DNA of 50,782 bases from Cellvibrionales bacterium (GCA_014323765.1 JACONM010000038.1:1-50782), one strand, 5' to 3'; shown: positions 9,198-19,790, counted from the first letter of the stretch. The notes: generated by a model from the letters alone, not told the origin. Translations and numbers: made by a program.

Positions 9198-10109
9198 TTA
9201 TTCCCCATTCGCCACCCCCGAAGGCACGTGGCCGGTGGCGACGAATTGGCTGGCGGAGTCGCAGTGGATGCGTTGGTCGTCGAAGAATACATCAGCCCCG
9301 TAGGCTTTTAGGAATTCGCCCTTCGGCATGCCGCCTAAAAATAGCGATTCATCTAGGCGTACATTCCAATCGCGCAGGGTTTTTATGACTCGCTCGTGCG
9401 CCGGGGCCGAGCGCGCCGTGACTAGCGCGGTGCGCAGGGGGCAGTCGCGGGGGTCGAAGCGCGCTTGCAAGCGTTGTAGGGAGCCTAAAAAGTTGCGGAA
9501 AGGACCGCCGCTTAATGGTTGTTCGGCGGCGCGTTGTTCATTTTCCGCAAAGGCGGCCAGCCCGGCGGATTTGTAAATGCGCTCGGATTCGTCGGAAAAT
9601 AACACCGCATCGCCGTCAAAAGCAAAACGCAGCATGTCATCATCGCGGGCGGTGGCCGCGGCGGAGGCGAGCATAGTGGCCGCCGCCACGCCTTGCTCTA
9701 AAGCGGCGCGGACATCCTCGCCGTTGGCCGATAAAAACAGGTCGCAATTAAAAGCGCGGATATACCGCCAAGGATCCAGCCCGCCGCAAAAAGCCGCCCG
9801 GCTGATGGCAAGCTCGTGATGTTCGATGGAATTAAAAACCCGCAATCCGGAATCGGCATTATTGCGCGACAGCAAAATAACCTCCACCAGCGACTCTTCA
9901 ATGCGCTGATTGACCGCCAGCAGTTTTTTTACCAGTGAAAAGGCTTCGCCCGGTTGCAACACCGCATTTTCATGCGCCACCTGATAGGCGGAATAGGCGT
10001 CCACCCCTTGCTCTTCAAAAATGCGATTGCACTCGGTCAGATCAAACAGCGCACTCGATGAAATGGCGATAACCAGCCGCCCTAGATGTTCGTCCGTCTC
10101 ACTCACCAT
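9198..10109 (-). CDS. Cytosolic 5'-nucleotidase (PF06189 family)
   Basis: About 303 residues. Family signatures run from start to end: LVIAISSSALFDLTE, PGEAFSLVKKLLAVN, EVILLSRNNADSGLRVFNSI, RAAFCGGLDPWRYI, DLFLSANGEDV, LRFAFDGDAVLFSDE, TALVTARSAPAHERVIKTL, FLGGMPKGEFL and VFFDDQR. These proteins dephosphorylate nucleoside 5'-monophosphates with an HAD-like fold. The start is the ATG at 10109 or the GTG at 10106: GGGAGG lies just upstream, 2 bases from ATG or 5 from GTG, so GTG is possible. The gene begins 17 bases after cysS ends and is likely co-transcribed with it. Confidence 0.85.
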   Translation of the reverse strand: MVSETDEHLGRLVIAISSSALFDLTECNRIFEEQGVDAYSAYQVAHENAVLQPGEAFSLVKKLLAVNQRIEESLVEVILLSRNNADSGLRVFNSIEHHELAISRAAFCGGLDPWRYIRAFNCDLFLSANGEDVRAALEQGVAAATMLASAAATARDDDMLRFAFDGDAVLFSDESERIYKSAGLAAFAENEQRAAEQPLSGGPFRNFLGSLQRLQARFDPRDCPLRTALVTARSAPAHERVIKTLRDWNVRLDESLFLGGMPKGEFLKAYGADVFFDDQRIHCDSASQFVATGHVPSGVANGE

Positions 10110-10126
10110 AGCCTCCCAAACAGCGA

Positions 10127-11520
10127 TTAAGCGCGCTTCCAACTGGTGGCACTGCGGGCATCTTCCAGCAGTACCCCCTGCGCCTGCAACTGGTCGCGAA
10201 TGGCATCGGCGCGGGCGAAATCTTTGGCCTGGCGGGCCTGCTGGCGCTCGGCGAGCAGGGCGGCGATCTGCGCCTCATCCAGCCCCGCATCGGTCGCCGC
10301 TCGCGCCTGCTGAAACCACTGTTGCGGATCCTGCTGCAACAGACCGAGTAGCCGGCCGGCCTGCCGAATGATCGCCACCCGGGCCGCTCGCTCGGCAACC
10401 GGGGCGGTGCCCAGCGATTTGCACAGGGCGTGTAATTCGCCGATGGCGAGCGGCGTATTCAAATCATCCAGCAGGGCGCGGTAGACCGGCTGTTGCTGCA
10501 TTTTTTCGGCGGGCACTGGGTCGGTGGGCAATTCGGCATGCGGGCGCAACAGGCCGTAGAGCCGATCTAGGCTGGCTTTCGATTGTTCCAGCAGCGCGGC
10601 GGAAAAATCCAACTCGGAACGGTACTGCGCCGACAGCAGGGCGAAGCGAATCACCTCGCCCGGATACTGCGCACACAGATCCCGCACGGTGCGGAAATTG
10701 CCCTGCGATTTGGCCATTTTCTCACCATCGATATTGACATGCCCATTGTGCAGCCAATAGCGCACGTATTCGCGCCCATCCTGCGCACAGCAACTTTGCG
10801 CCCGCTCGTTTTCGTGGTGCGGGAAAATCAGGTCGCGCCCGCCGCCGTGGATGTCGATGGTCGCGCCCAGATGCGCCTGCACCATGGCCGAGCATTCCAA
10901 ATGCCAGCCCGGTCGCCCGCGCCCCCAGGGGCTATCCCAGCCAGGTTCCGCCGCGCTGGAGGGCTTCCAGAGCACAAAATCGCCGGCGTAGCGTTTGTAG
11001 GGGGCCACCTCCACCCGCGCTCCATCCAGCATGTCGGCCAGCGAGCGACCGGAGAGCGCGCCGTAGTCGGCCATCGACTGCACGGCAAACAGCACATGGC
11101 CTGCGGCGACATAGGCATGGTCGCGCTGCAATAATCGCTCGATCATCGCCAGCATGGGCGCAATGTGCTCGGTGGCGCGGGGGGCGAGGGTCGGCTCCAA
11201 CACGCCGAGGGCTTGGGTGTCGCGGCGGTATTCCTCGGCGTAGCGGTGGGTGAATTGGTCGATCGGCTCGCCGGCCCGTGCGGCGGCGGCGATGATCTTG
11301 TCGTCAATATCGGTGATGTTGCGGGCGTAGGTGACTCGCGGATAGCAGTCTTGCAGCAGGCGGAATAGCAGGTCAAAGACCACGGCCGGGCGGGCGTTGC
11401 CGATGTGAATCAGGTCGTAGACGGTCGGCCCGCAGACGTACATGCCCACATGCTGCGCATCCAGCGGCGTGAATACCTCCTTGCGGCGGCTGGCCGTGTT
11501 GTACAGGACGAGTTCGGTCA

Positions 11521-11521
<1 letters not shown>
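10127..11521 (-). CDS. cysS: Cysteinyl-tRNA synthetase
   Basis: A 464-residue class I synthetase charging tRNA-Cys. Visible features are the Zn ligand Cys in [10 protein letters not shown], the HIGH motif as HIGNARP, the further Zn ligands in WHLECSAM and HHENERAQS, and the KMSKS motif as KMAKSQGNF. The ATG overlaps the TGA of glnS by one base, so the two are translationally coupled. The glnS-cysS pairing is also known from Pseudomonas. Confidence 0.95.
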
Positions 11522-13341
<1,820 letters not shown>

Positions 13342-13480
13342 AATTTTGCGCTCAAGCCGCCCGCTACTTTGGTGTGCTGGCAAAAACGGCGTATTATAGC
13401 CGCCTGCGCCGCACCCCACCGGATGTTGCGCACGGACCGCCGCTTATCGCCACTTTTTATCCACTTTCAGGAACAATCAA

Positions 13481-14053
13481 ATGATTCAGCTCATCACCAG
13501 CCTCGGCCTCATCGGCCTCGCCCTCGACTTCGAAAACGCGCCGAAATCGGCGGAAAATTTCCAGCAATACTGCGCGGACGGCTTCTACGCCGACACCGTG
13601 TTCCACCGGGTGATCGACGGCTTCATGATTCAGGGCGGCGGCATGCGCGCCGATATGGTGGAGAAAAAACCCACCCGTGCGCCCATCCAAAACGAGGCCG
13701 ACAACGGGCGTAAAAACGTACGCGGCACCCTCGCCATGGCGCGCACCAGCGACCCGCATTCGGCCAGCTCGCAATTTTTTATCAATGTCTCCGATAACGG
13801 CTTTCTCGACCACCGCAGCAAGGATGCCAACGGCTGGGGCTACGCCGTGTTCGGCGAGGTGGTGGCGGGCATGGACGTGGTCGATGCCATCAAGGCGGTC
13901 AAAACCGGCAATCGCGGCATGCACCAGAATGTGCCACTGGAGCCGGTGCGAATTAAAGAATGTCGGATTGTCGCGGACGCAAAGCCCAGCCCAAAGCCCA
14001 AACCAAAATCCAATCAGGAAACGGATAAAAAAGCCAAAAAGAAAACCGACTAG
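13481..14053 (+). CDS. ppiB: Peptidyl-prolyl cis-trans isomerase, cyclophilin B type
   Basis: A 190-residue cytoplasmic cyclophilin. Core motifs are [42 protein letters not shown] and [17 protein letters not shown]. There is no signal peptide. Compared with E. coli PpiB (164 residues) it carries an extra basic, Pro/Lys-rich tail (about 25 residues). AGGA lies 8 bases before the ATG. It is divergent from glnS and convergent with the doxX gene, abutting it exactly. Confidence 0.92.
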   Translation: MIQLITSLGLIGLALDFENAPKSAENFQQYCADGFYADTVFHRVIDGFMIQGGGMRADMVEKKPTRAPIQNEADNGRKNVRGTLAMARTSDPHSASSQFFINVSDNGFLDHRSKDANGWGYAVFGEVVAGMDVVDAIKAVKTGNRGMHQNVPLEPVRIKECRIVADAKPSPKPKPKSNQETDKKAKKKTD

Positions 14054-14512
14054 CTATTTGCGCCAAAATAAATAATCCAGCGACACCCGCCCGCCGCCTT
14101 GCCGCACCAGAATCAGGGTCAGCAGCAGCCAATAAACATGCGCCGACCACCAACCGGTCGGCTGCACAAATTGGATGACCGCAATTAACACTAACAAACC
14201 GAGGGCGGCGAAGCGGGTGCCGAGGCCGGCCAGGATGGCCAGCGAGAGAAAAAACTCGGCGAAGGTGGCGGCGTAGATCATGGGCACGGAATCGAGCGGT
14301 GCCGGGTATTCCCAAAATTGAAAAAAGACGCTGTCATTCAGGCTCCAAAAAGCAAAGTGCTGCCCGCCGACGGTCACCCCGGATATTTTAGTTTGCACCG
14401 AAAGCCAAAACACCCGGAACAGCACCAGCCGAATGCCGAGCAACAATAGCCATTGCGGAATCGCCGCGCCAAGGGCCTCCCCCAGCGCAAAGCAGCGTTT
14501 GATTAATTTCAT
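14054..14512 (-). CDS. DoxX-family membrane protein of the bufferin operon
   Basis: A 152-residue protein with four hydrophobic segments and DoxX features such as GIRLVLFRVFWLSVQTKISG, FAEFFLSLAILAGLGTRFAALGL and WWSAHVYW. It follows bufC by 8 bases with a clear AGGTGAAACC ribosome site. DoxX proteins are often the last gene of bufferin/DUF692 operons. Their exact role is not settled; a redox partner in the inner membrane has been proposed. Called from family resemblance plus neighbours. Confidence 0.82.
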   Translation of the reverse strand: MKLIKRCFALGEALGAAIPQWLLLLGIRLVLFRVFWLSVQTKISGVTVGGQHFAFWSLNDSVFFQFWEYPAPLDSVPMIYAATFAEFFLSLAILAGLGTRFAALGLLVLIAVIQFVQPTGWWSAHVYWLLLTLILVRQGGGRVSLDYLFWRK

Positions 14513-14520
14513 GGTTTCAC

Positions 14521-15321
14521 CTATTTCACAAGCTGGCTAAAAAAGCCGTTTTTCAATAAAAACCCAAAGCCCGCCGCCGCATCCCAATCCGGATATTCCG
14601 CCAAAGTATCCGCCATGGCCGCACCGAGGCGGGCCCCGGCACCGAGTTGGTTTAACAATGCCAAAGTCGGCGCATCGAGAAAGAATAGCTGCACCTGCGC
14701 CTCTAATCCGAGACCGGTGCGCAACAGGGCCAGCCACTCGGGACGATCGACATCGATCGGCTGTTCCGGTTCGGTGTCCGGCACATCCGCCTGATTGGCC
14801 TGCCAAATGCTGCCGACCGCATAATCCGAGTGCAGGGTTTGCACGCTCGGATGGCAAATACAGTGCGCATCCGCCAACTGCGCGGAATCCGCCGTAGATA
14901 ATAGCTGCTGCGGGTCCAAGCTATCCGCCTCCGCCGCATGATAGGACTGCTGCCAGAGATATTCCAACCGCGCCACATCCGGCAAATAGGGCAGCGGGCG
15001 GGCGGGCGCAAAATCGCGCAGAAAATCGGCAAAACCGGCGGCGCATTCCAACAATAGCGGCGCAGTCGGCGGCGCGGTACGCACATAAGCGCGGACGCTG
15101 GCGGCAAAAAATTCGGCACCCACTAAACGCTGCGCCGCCGGATAAGTATCGCGCAACGCCTGCAACAGGGCGTGATGCACATTATTGCGATAGACCGCCA
15201 CGCGCTGGGCGAGTGCCGCGGTGGCCCGCAAACCAGCGGCGGCACATTCCGCTGCCGGCGGCGGCGTGGCAGCAAAAATCAGGTCGGAGAATTGCCCCTG
15301 TCGGGCAGCCAAAGTGGCCAT
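14521..15321 (-). CDS. bufC: BufC/HvfC-type partner protein (DUF2063)
   Basis: A 266-residue protein of the DUF2063 type. The N-terminal half has QGQFSDLIF, VAVYRNNVHHALLQALRDTYPAAQRLVGAEFF and LPYLPDVARLEYLW, the standard DUF2063 pattern. The C-terminal half is the more variable part (PSVQTLHSDYAVGSIWQANQ). It acts as the partner of the DUF692 enzyme, binding the precursor peptide and presenting it for modification (family knowledge). Its ATG directly follows the TAA of bufB, so the two are tightly coupled. Confidence 0.88.
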   Translation of the reverse strand: MATLAARQGQFSDLIFAATPPPAAECAAAGLRATAALAQRVAVYRNNVHHALLQALRDTYPAAQRLVGAEFFAASVRAYVRTAPPTAPLLLECAAGFADFLRDFAPARPLPYLPDVARLEYLWQQSYHAAEADSLDPQQLLSTADSAQLADAHCICHPSVQTLHSDYAVGSIWQANQADVPDTEPEQPIDVDRPEWLALLRTGLGLEAQVQLFFLDAPTLALLNQLGAGARLGAAMADTLAEYPDWDAAAGFGFLLKNGFFSQLVK

Positions 15322-16155
15322 TTAGGCGGCCTGCCGATGCTGCAAAATCTGCGCGGCACGGGCGGCCTCCGCGCAGAGGGTGGCAAAGGGCGGCACATCG
15401 GTGTCCCATTCCAGCAGGACCGGCGGCGGATGGTCCAGCCGCACCAGCACGTCCGCATAAAGCTGCCAGACCACCTCCGGCGGCGGCGAGCCGTGGTCAT
15501 CGATCAGCAGCTGCTCAGTGCCAAGCTGTTCCACACTGTGGCCAGCTAAATGGATCTCGCCGACCGCATGCAACGGGTAAGCCTGCAGATACGCATGCGC
15601 ATCAAAGCCGTTGTTGGTCGCGGAAACATGCAGATTATTCAGATCCAGCAGCAGCCCGCAGCCAGTGCGCCGCTGCAGCTCGGCGATGAATTCGGGTTCC
15701 GCCATGTCATTGTCGGCAAAGCTCAGATAGGCGGCGGGGTTTTCCAGAAAAATGCGGCACCCAAGCGCGGTTTGCACCGCATCGACATTGCGGCACAGCA
15801 CCGCCAGGCTCTGCTGGCAATAAGGCAGCGGCAGCAGGTCATGGTGAAAAATACCGCCCGTGCGGCTCCAGGCGATGTGTTCGGAGATTTGCGCGGGGCG
15901 ATAGCGGGAAACTAGATTTTGCAGCCGCCGCAAATGGGCGCGGTCCACACCGTCCGCACTGCCGAGCGACAGCCCTAAACCGTGCAGCGATAGTGGATAG
16001 TCGGCGGCGATCGCCTGCAAATAACGGTGCGGCAACCCGCCCGCGTCCATGTAGTTTTCTGGGTGGACCTCAAACCATTCGATGCCGTGCCCGCCGCGCA
16101 ATACCGATTCGTAATGGGGCGGTTTCAAGCCAAGGCCGATGCCAGCGGGCAACAT
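15322..16155 (-). CDS. bufB: BufB/HvfB-type multinuclear iron oxidative enzyme (DUF692, MNIO)
   Basis: A 277-residue TIM-barrel protein from the ATG at 16155; a further ATG at 16179 would add 8 residues. Metal-ligand motifs of the DUF692/MNIO family are all visible: EVHPENYM, LHGLGLSLG, ISEHIAWS, FLENPAAY, LLLDLNNLHVSATNNG, GEIHLAGHS, LIDDHGS and LLEWDTDVP. The family uses two or three iron ions to convert Cys of a precursor peptide, e.g. to thiooxazole (BufB) or oxazolone/thioamide (MbnB). It lies between bufA and bufC. The gap to bufA (118 bases) is larger than the rest of the operon. Confidence 0.92.
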   Translation of the reverse strand: MLPAGIGLGLKPPHYESVLRGGHGIEWFEVHPENYMDAGGLPHRYLQAIAADYPLSLHGLGLSLGSADGVDRAHLRRLQNLVSRYRPAQISEHIAWSRTGGIFHHDLLPLPYCQQSLAVLCRNVDAVQTALGCRIFLENPAAYLSFADNDMAEPEFIAELQRRTGCGLLLDLNNLHVSATNNGFDAHAYLQAYPLHAVGEIHLAGHSVEQLGTEQLLIDDHGSPPPEVVWQLYADVLVRLDHPPPVLLEWDTDVPPFATLCAEAARAAQILQHRQAA

Positions 16156-16273
16156 GGTCGCAATCTTTGCGCCGAGCAATGCGCCCGGTTAATCCCGGCT
16201 AACCCTAGTCGGCAGGCCAGCCCGGCGACCGCAATGGACACCGGGCGGGCGATGCGGCCAGTGGGATGCGCAG

Positions 16274-16567
16274 TTAACTGTCGCTGGCCGCGCCTTTGGC
16301 TTCTTTGGCCTGCAAGCTGCCGCCGACGAGGCGTTTGCAGGTGCCTTTGGGGACGTAGATCCAAGCATCCGCCTGGGCATCGCTGGTGCTGCTGCCGGCA
16401 CAGCTGGTGCCCGGCCCGGCGGCGCAGTCGTTCTTGCCCGCCTTGGCCACGCCGAAGCATTTCTCGGCCTTGTATTTGGGGCCGGCCAACGCGCCTTGCG
16501 CACTCGCCAACAACACCCCCGCCGCAATGGCGGCACTGATAATCACACCTGTTTTTGCCTTGTTCAT
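16274..16567 (-). CDS. bufA: BufA1-type bufferin precursor peptide (copper-binding RiPP)
   Basis: A 97-residue precursor with a signal peptide ([21 protein letters not shown], cleavage near GALA|GPKY) and a mature part with four Cys at 37, 48, 56 and 77 in the family pattern [21 protein letters not shown] and [14 protein letters not shown]. Bufferins are periplasmic peptides whose Cys residues are modified by BufB with BufC and which bind excess copper (recent literature, recalled). GAGGAGGAA precedes the ATG. It is first gene of the minus-strand operon bufA-bufB-bufC-doxX. I see no sigma-factor gene beside it, so regulation is unknown. Confidence 0.88.
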   Translation of the reverse strand: MNKAKTGVIISAAIAAGVLLASAQGALAGPKYKAEKCFGVAKAGKNDCAAGPGTSCAGSSTSDAQADAWIYVPKGTCKRLVGGSLQAKEAKGAASDS

Positions 16568-16749
16568 CGCTGGTTCCTCCTCGAACTTGATGGACGGCGG
16601 AGGGCGGACCTGTCGGGTACAATCCGCCTAGATCGCCTCTGCCGGGACGGACTATACCAGACCATCGCGCAATGGGGCCATTTTGTCCGTTTTTCACCCT
16701 TCGCCGCTCAATCGCTCAATCGCCGCCCTGCCATTTACCCGCCGTGTCT

Positions 16750-17487
16750 ATGAAAACCATTTTTATCTCTGATCTGCACTTGAGTGCTGAGCGACTCGAT
16801 TTGCACCACGCCTTCGAGCAGTTCGTGTGCGGCCTGTCAGACGAGGTGGAAGCCCTGTATGTTTTGGGCGACCTTTTCGATGCTTGGCTCGGCGATGACG
16901 ACCCATCGGGCTTTGCGCAGCAGATCAAAGCCTGCCTGCGCAGCCTGCCTGAGCACCGCATCCGCCTGCACATCCAACGCGGCAACCGCGACTTTCTGCT
17001 AGGCCCCCGTTTCTGCCGTGAGACAGGGGCCGAATTGCTGGCCAACCGCCATTTATTCAGCAGCCACGGGCAACGCGCCCTGCTGATGCACGGCGACCTG
17101 CTTTGCACCGGCGACCGCGCCTATCAACGCTTCCGCCGCCGCGTCCAAAGCCCACTCGGTCGCCTAGCACTGCGCAATCTACCTTTCACAGTGCGCCAGA
17201 AAATCGCCCGCCGCTGGCGCCGCCAGAGCCAAGAATTATCCGCCAACAAGCCGGAAAATATCATGGATGTAACCCCTGAGGCGGTGGCACAGTGCATGCG
17301 CGAAGCGGGGGTGAGCACCCTAATTCACGGTCACACCCACCGCCCCGCCACCCACAGCCTGCCCGATGGCAAACAACGCATGGTGCTAGGCGACTGGGGC
17401 CCACGCCTATGGTGGGCAGAGGCTTCCACAACCGGCTTCACACTACATTCGGCGGCGCTAAAAGCGGCAGCGCAGGCTGCGCCTTAG
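16750..17487 (+). CDS. lpxH: UDP-2,3-diacylglucosamine diphosphatase
   Basis: A 245-residue metallophosphoesterase of lipid A synthesis, hydrolysing UDP-2,3-diacylglucosamine to lipid X. Metal motifs are FISDLHLS (DxH), VLGDLFDAWLGDD, RGNRDFLLG, LMHGDLLCTGD and LIHGHTHRPA. The ATG at 16750 gives the E. coli-like length (240). In Pseudomonas lpxH is directly next to ppiB. Here the bufferin operon lies between them on the opposite strand while ppiB and lpxH keep the same order and direction. Confidence 0.93.
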   Translation: MKTIFISDLHLSAERLDLHHAFEQFVCGLSDEVEALYVLGDLFDAWLGDDDPSGFAQQIKACLRSLPEHRIRLHIQRGNRDFLLGPRFCRETGAELLANRHLFSSHGQRALLMHGDLLCTGDRAYQRFRRRVQSPLGRLALRNLPFTVRQKIARRWRRQSQELSANKPENIMDVTPEAVAQCMREAGVSTLIHGHTHRPATHSLPDGKQRMVLGDWGPRLWWAEASTTGFTLHSAALKAAAQAAP

Positions 17488-17518
17488 AACTGCGGCGGTG
17501 TGGTGGTGGATTTTGTGC

Positions 17519-17547
17519 TTGACGTTGCAACCGATGGTGTATAGGAT
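17519..17547 (+). promoter_or_regulatory. Candidate sigma70 promoter of the proteasome-like gene
   Basis: TTGACG (17519-17524) and TAGGAT (17542-17547) are separated by 17 bases, in the 96-base gap between lpxH and the proteasome-like gene. An overlapping TATAGG at 17540 gives a shorter spacer of 15. Recognition is by consensus only. Confidence 0.45.
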
Positions 17548-17583
17548 TGGCCCCGCAAAATCTTTCTATCATGAGAAGTCAAA

Positions 17584-17931
17584 ATGACATCGGAAATATG
17601 CGTGATGAATCAGATGAGTGCTGTCCTTGCGGCGGATAGTGCGTCCACGCTGTCATACCACGATGAAGAGGGCCACCATGTGCGGAAGTACTTTAAAGGG
17701 GCGCACAAAATATTTCAGATCTCTGAAAACCATCCTGTTGGCTTGATGATCCATGGGAATGCGGAGATTTTAGGAGTCCCGTGGGAGTTGGTGATCAAGG
17801 AATTTCGCAAGCATTTAAAAAACAGATCTTTCGATTCGATCGAGGGCTATGCTAAGCATTTTCAGAAGTATCTGGTTGAAAATCAACAATTTTTCCCCGA
17901 CCAAGCACGGGAAGAAAGTTTTTTCACATGA
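17584..17931 (+). CDS. Proteasome-like Ntn hydrolase, N-terminal part (first frame)
   Basis: A 115-residue frame. After removal of Met1 the protein starts with Thr1, and position 17 is Asp in AVLAADSAST. A conserved Lys follows in HKIFQIS (position 41 of the mature chain, where proteasome/HslV proteins have K33 of the KxxxI strand). GLMIHGNAEILGVPWE matches the next strand-helix unit of the same fold. I therefore read it as an N-terminal-nucleophile peptidase related to HslV/proteasome beta subunits. The frame ends at TGA 17929-17931, and the rest of the protein continues in the -1 frame (next entry). Base composition is AT-richer than lpxH, suggesting transfer. No ATPase partner is seen nearby. 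Confidence 0.65.
   Translation: MTSEICVMNQMSAVLAADSASTLSYHDEEGHHVRKYFKGAHKIFQISENHPVGLMIHGNAEILGVPWELVIKEFRKHLKNRSFDSIEGYAKHFQKYLVENQQFFPDQAREESFFT
17919..17925 (+). promoter_or_regulatory. T TTT TTC heptamer: candidate -1 ribosomal frameshift site
   Basis: The codons read AGT TTT TTC ACA TGA. The last T of AGT plus TTT TTC forms a perfect X XXY YYZ slippery heptamer in the correct phase. A -1 slip here would read into the frame of the following gene and give one protein of 439 residues. No clear downstream pseudoknot was found by eye. A single-base deletion, or simple coupling through the ATGA overlap at 17928-17931, would explain the layout equally well. Confidence 0.45.
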
Positions 17932-18902
17932 TCGCATTCGAAACCATACATGCATGCCAATATCTCGATTCAGAGATTGAAGAAAATTCGGGACTCAATG
18001 AAACAGTCGCATTCTCGAGTCTCGCTAAAAAAATTGATGCGTTGGAGTTTAGTAATAATCAGGATGATAAATTTTTGAAACATCTTATAGAGAAATGGCC
18101 CTATGCAATTTTAGCTCAGCTGAGGTCGGAGTATTTTTCGGACTATCACTCCTATTTAGGCGAAAGAACCGACGATCAGTTGTTTAAAATAATCCATGTC
18201 GTAATTACACGAAATGCTAAACAGTTCAATAATCCCACGGGACTAGTGTTTGCGGGTTTTGGAAACTCTTCCATCTTCCCCGAAATGTATGCTGTGGAAG
18301 ATGTCGGTTTCATTGCGGGGAAACTTATCATGGCAAATGCCCGATCAAGAAAGATTACCCGAGAAAAGAACTCGTACCTCTCTGGGTTTGCGCAATCCTC
18401 AATGACAGATGCCTTTATTGTCGGATTTGACCGGGATGCTTACACCGATATCAATCGAAAGCGGCGACAGGAGCTTCCCGTTGTACTCGAGCCTTTTTTA
18501 AAAAAATTAGGTGGCACGATTGAGAGAGACGGAGAAAACGCATTACTAAAAAATGCTGAGGGGAAAGTGTTGGTAGACGAGGAAAATTTTGCAGCCATGC
18601 TAGATGAAGCATTATCGCCAGTAGAAGGCAAGATCTTCGCGGAGTCCAGAGAAAAGCATTGGACACCTTTGGCGCGAGTAATCTCGATGCTCCCGGCGGA
18701 AGAGATGGCGGAATTAGCTGAAACCATGGTTGACCTACAATCGCTGAAAGAAAGAATGACCCAGCCCACCGAGACTGTCGGTGGGCCGGTGGATGTCGCG
18801 ATCATTACCAAAAATGAGGGATTAGTTTGGAAAAAGCGCAAGCACTTTTTTGATGCTAGTATCAATCAGCGTTACTTAAACAGGATTAAGTCTCAGGGCT
18901 AA
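17928..18902 (+). CDS. Proteasome-like Ntn hydrolase, C-terminal part (second frame)
   Basis: A 324-residue frame beginning at an ATG that overlaps the previous stop (ATGA). On its own it has no start-site purine tract and no recognisable N-terminus. It continues the upstream fold with GLVFAGFGNSSIFPEMYAVE, comparable to the central strands and GxG turn of Ntn peptidases. The second half is helical and charged (FAAMLDEALSPVEGKIFAES) and contains AEEMAELAETMVDLQSLKERM and VGGPVDVAIITKNEGLVWKKR. The latter is a motif-rich end that I do not know from HslV. I infer it is the second half of a single polypeptide. Homologues encoded in one frame would confirm that. Confidence 0.6.
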   Translation: MIAFETIHACQYLDSEIEENSGLNETVAFSSLAKKIDALEFSNNQDDKFLKHLIEKWPYAILAQLRSEYFSDYHSYLGERTDDQLFKIIHVVITRNAKQFNNPTGLVFAGFGNSSIFPEMYAVEDVGFIAGKLIMANARSRKITREKNSYLSGFAQSSMTDAFIVGFDRDAYTDINRKRRQELPVVLEPFLKKLGGTIERDGENALLKNAEGKVLVDEENFAAMLDEALSPVEGKIFAESREKHWTPLARVISMLPAEEMAELAETMVDLQSLKERMTQPTETVGGPVDVAIITKNEGLVWKKRKHFFDASINQRYLNRIKSQG

Positions 18903-18910
18903 CTGAGGTG

Positions 18911-18994
18911 ATGGGTGATACTATGAAAAATTTACGTGACTTTATGTCGAAATCGGCTGAAGACTCGAGTAATCGCGAAGAGACTGTGGGTTAG
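18911..18994 (+). CDS. Possible very small protein downstream of the proteasome-like gene
   Basis: A 27-codon frame from ATG 18911 (or ATG 18923, MKNLRDFMSKSAED...), starting 8 bases after the previous stop and ending in TAG at 18994. It is hydrophilic with no family recognised. GAGGTG lies just upstream, too close for the first ATG and a little far for the second. It could be a small partner protein or chance. Confidence 0.25.
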   Translation: MGDTMKNLRDFMSKSAEDSSNREETVG

Positions 18995-19158
18995 CGTATA
19001 ATGGTTTTAGCTATATCGAGACTCTATCAATTACCCGTCGATTAAATATCAGGCACAATGAGATAACTATTTCATGGATTTCTTAGGGGTTTGAATTTAA
19101 AACTAACGGCGCGTATGATTGGACTTAATAGAATTAAAACTTTTTTTGGGTGGAAGCC

Positions 19159-19441
19159 ATGCGTTTGTTAAAAAATTTTGTTGCCGCGCTTCAGGCTGGG
19201 TGGTTTCCCGCCTTGGTAGCATTTTTTTGGCTGCTTAATTATTATCTGGGGAAATCATCTCCATGTCCCTTATCTCGATTTAATTCCCGACTTTATTTTG
19301 ACGATTATAGTGTTGGTCGGAGTATTTTCATTCAGTGCTCTCATAATCAAAGAACTCAAGCAGTATAAAATTAAAAGGAAATATCGTAAGAAACTTATAC
19401 GTGATTTTGAGGCTTTGCTAGATGAAGAAAAAATATTTTGA
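19159..19441 (+). pseudogene. Small two-helix membrane protein, frameshifted
   Basis: The first frame gives MRLLKNFVAALQAGWFPALV plus AFFWLLNYYLG, a membrane helix, then becomes meaningless. The +1-shifted frame continues sensibly with HVPYLDLIPDFILTIIVLVG and FSFSALIIKELKQYKIK, then RKLIRD-like basic residues and ends DEEKIF at TGA 19439-19441. The total length is 94 codons plus one base. The shift lies near the GGGG run at about 19246-19249. Joined, it would be a membrane protein of about 93 residues with a basic cytoplasmic tail. Function is unknown, and the surrounding DNA is AT-rich and decayed. Confidence 0.45.
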
Positions 19442-19659
19442 TTTATCTGGTAGCTTCAAACCGTCAAAAATTCTGGGCTGGATGTAGCGAGCCAAGCTTA
19501 TCAATTTTAGTATCTGAGGGATTTATAGATGAACGATACACCGGTATTCCCCTTAAACGTTTGTATACAGTTCGCCAAGAAATTTGGAATTACCTTTCTG
19601 CAGACCCTGAAATACACTCAATAGAGATCCCTGATGATTTTCCAGATCCGTTTAGCTGA
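19438..19659 (+). CDS. Hypothetical small ORF in AT-rich DNA, possibly a remnant
   Basis: 73 codons from a TTG start, no family recognised. The second half (SILVSEGFIDERYTGIPLKR and DPEIHSIEIPDDFPDPF) looks protein-like. A different frame starting at ATG 19422 (MKKKYFDLSGSFKPSKILGW) stops after 21 codons. The two may be pieces of one broken gene. From 19660 to 19790 nothing else is seen except an AGATAA...TTATCT inverted repeat near 19767-19784. Confidence 0.25.
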   Translation: MIYLVASNRQKFWAGCSEPSLSILVSEGFIDERYTGIPLKRLYTVRQEIWNYLSADPEIHSIEIPDDFPDPFS

Positions 19660-19790
19660 GAAAAAAGTAATGGTTTGACCGTTTCAAGCCACCTCCTTTC
19701 CAAAGCGAAACGCACCTTCTGAACTAGAATAAAAATGTTTGGACTGCGCTATATTGTATTTTGATTAGATAAGATCGATTATCTCCAAAT

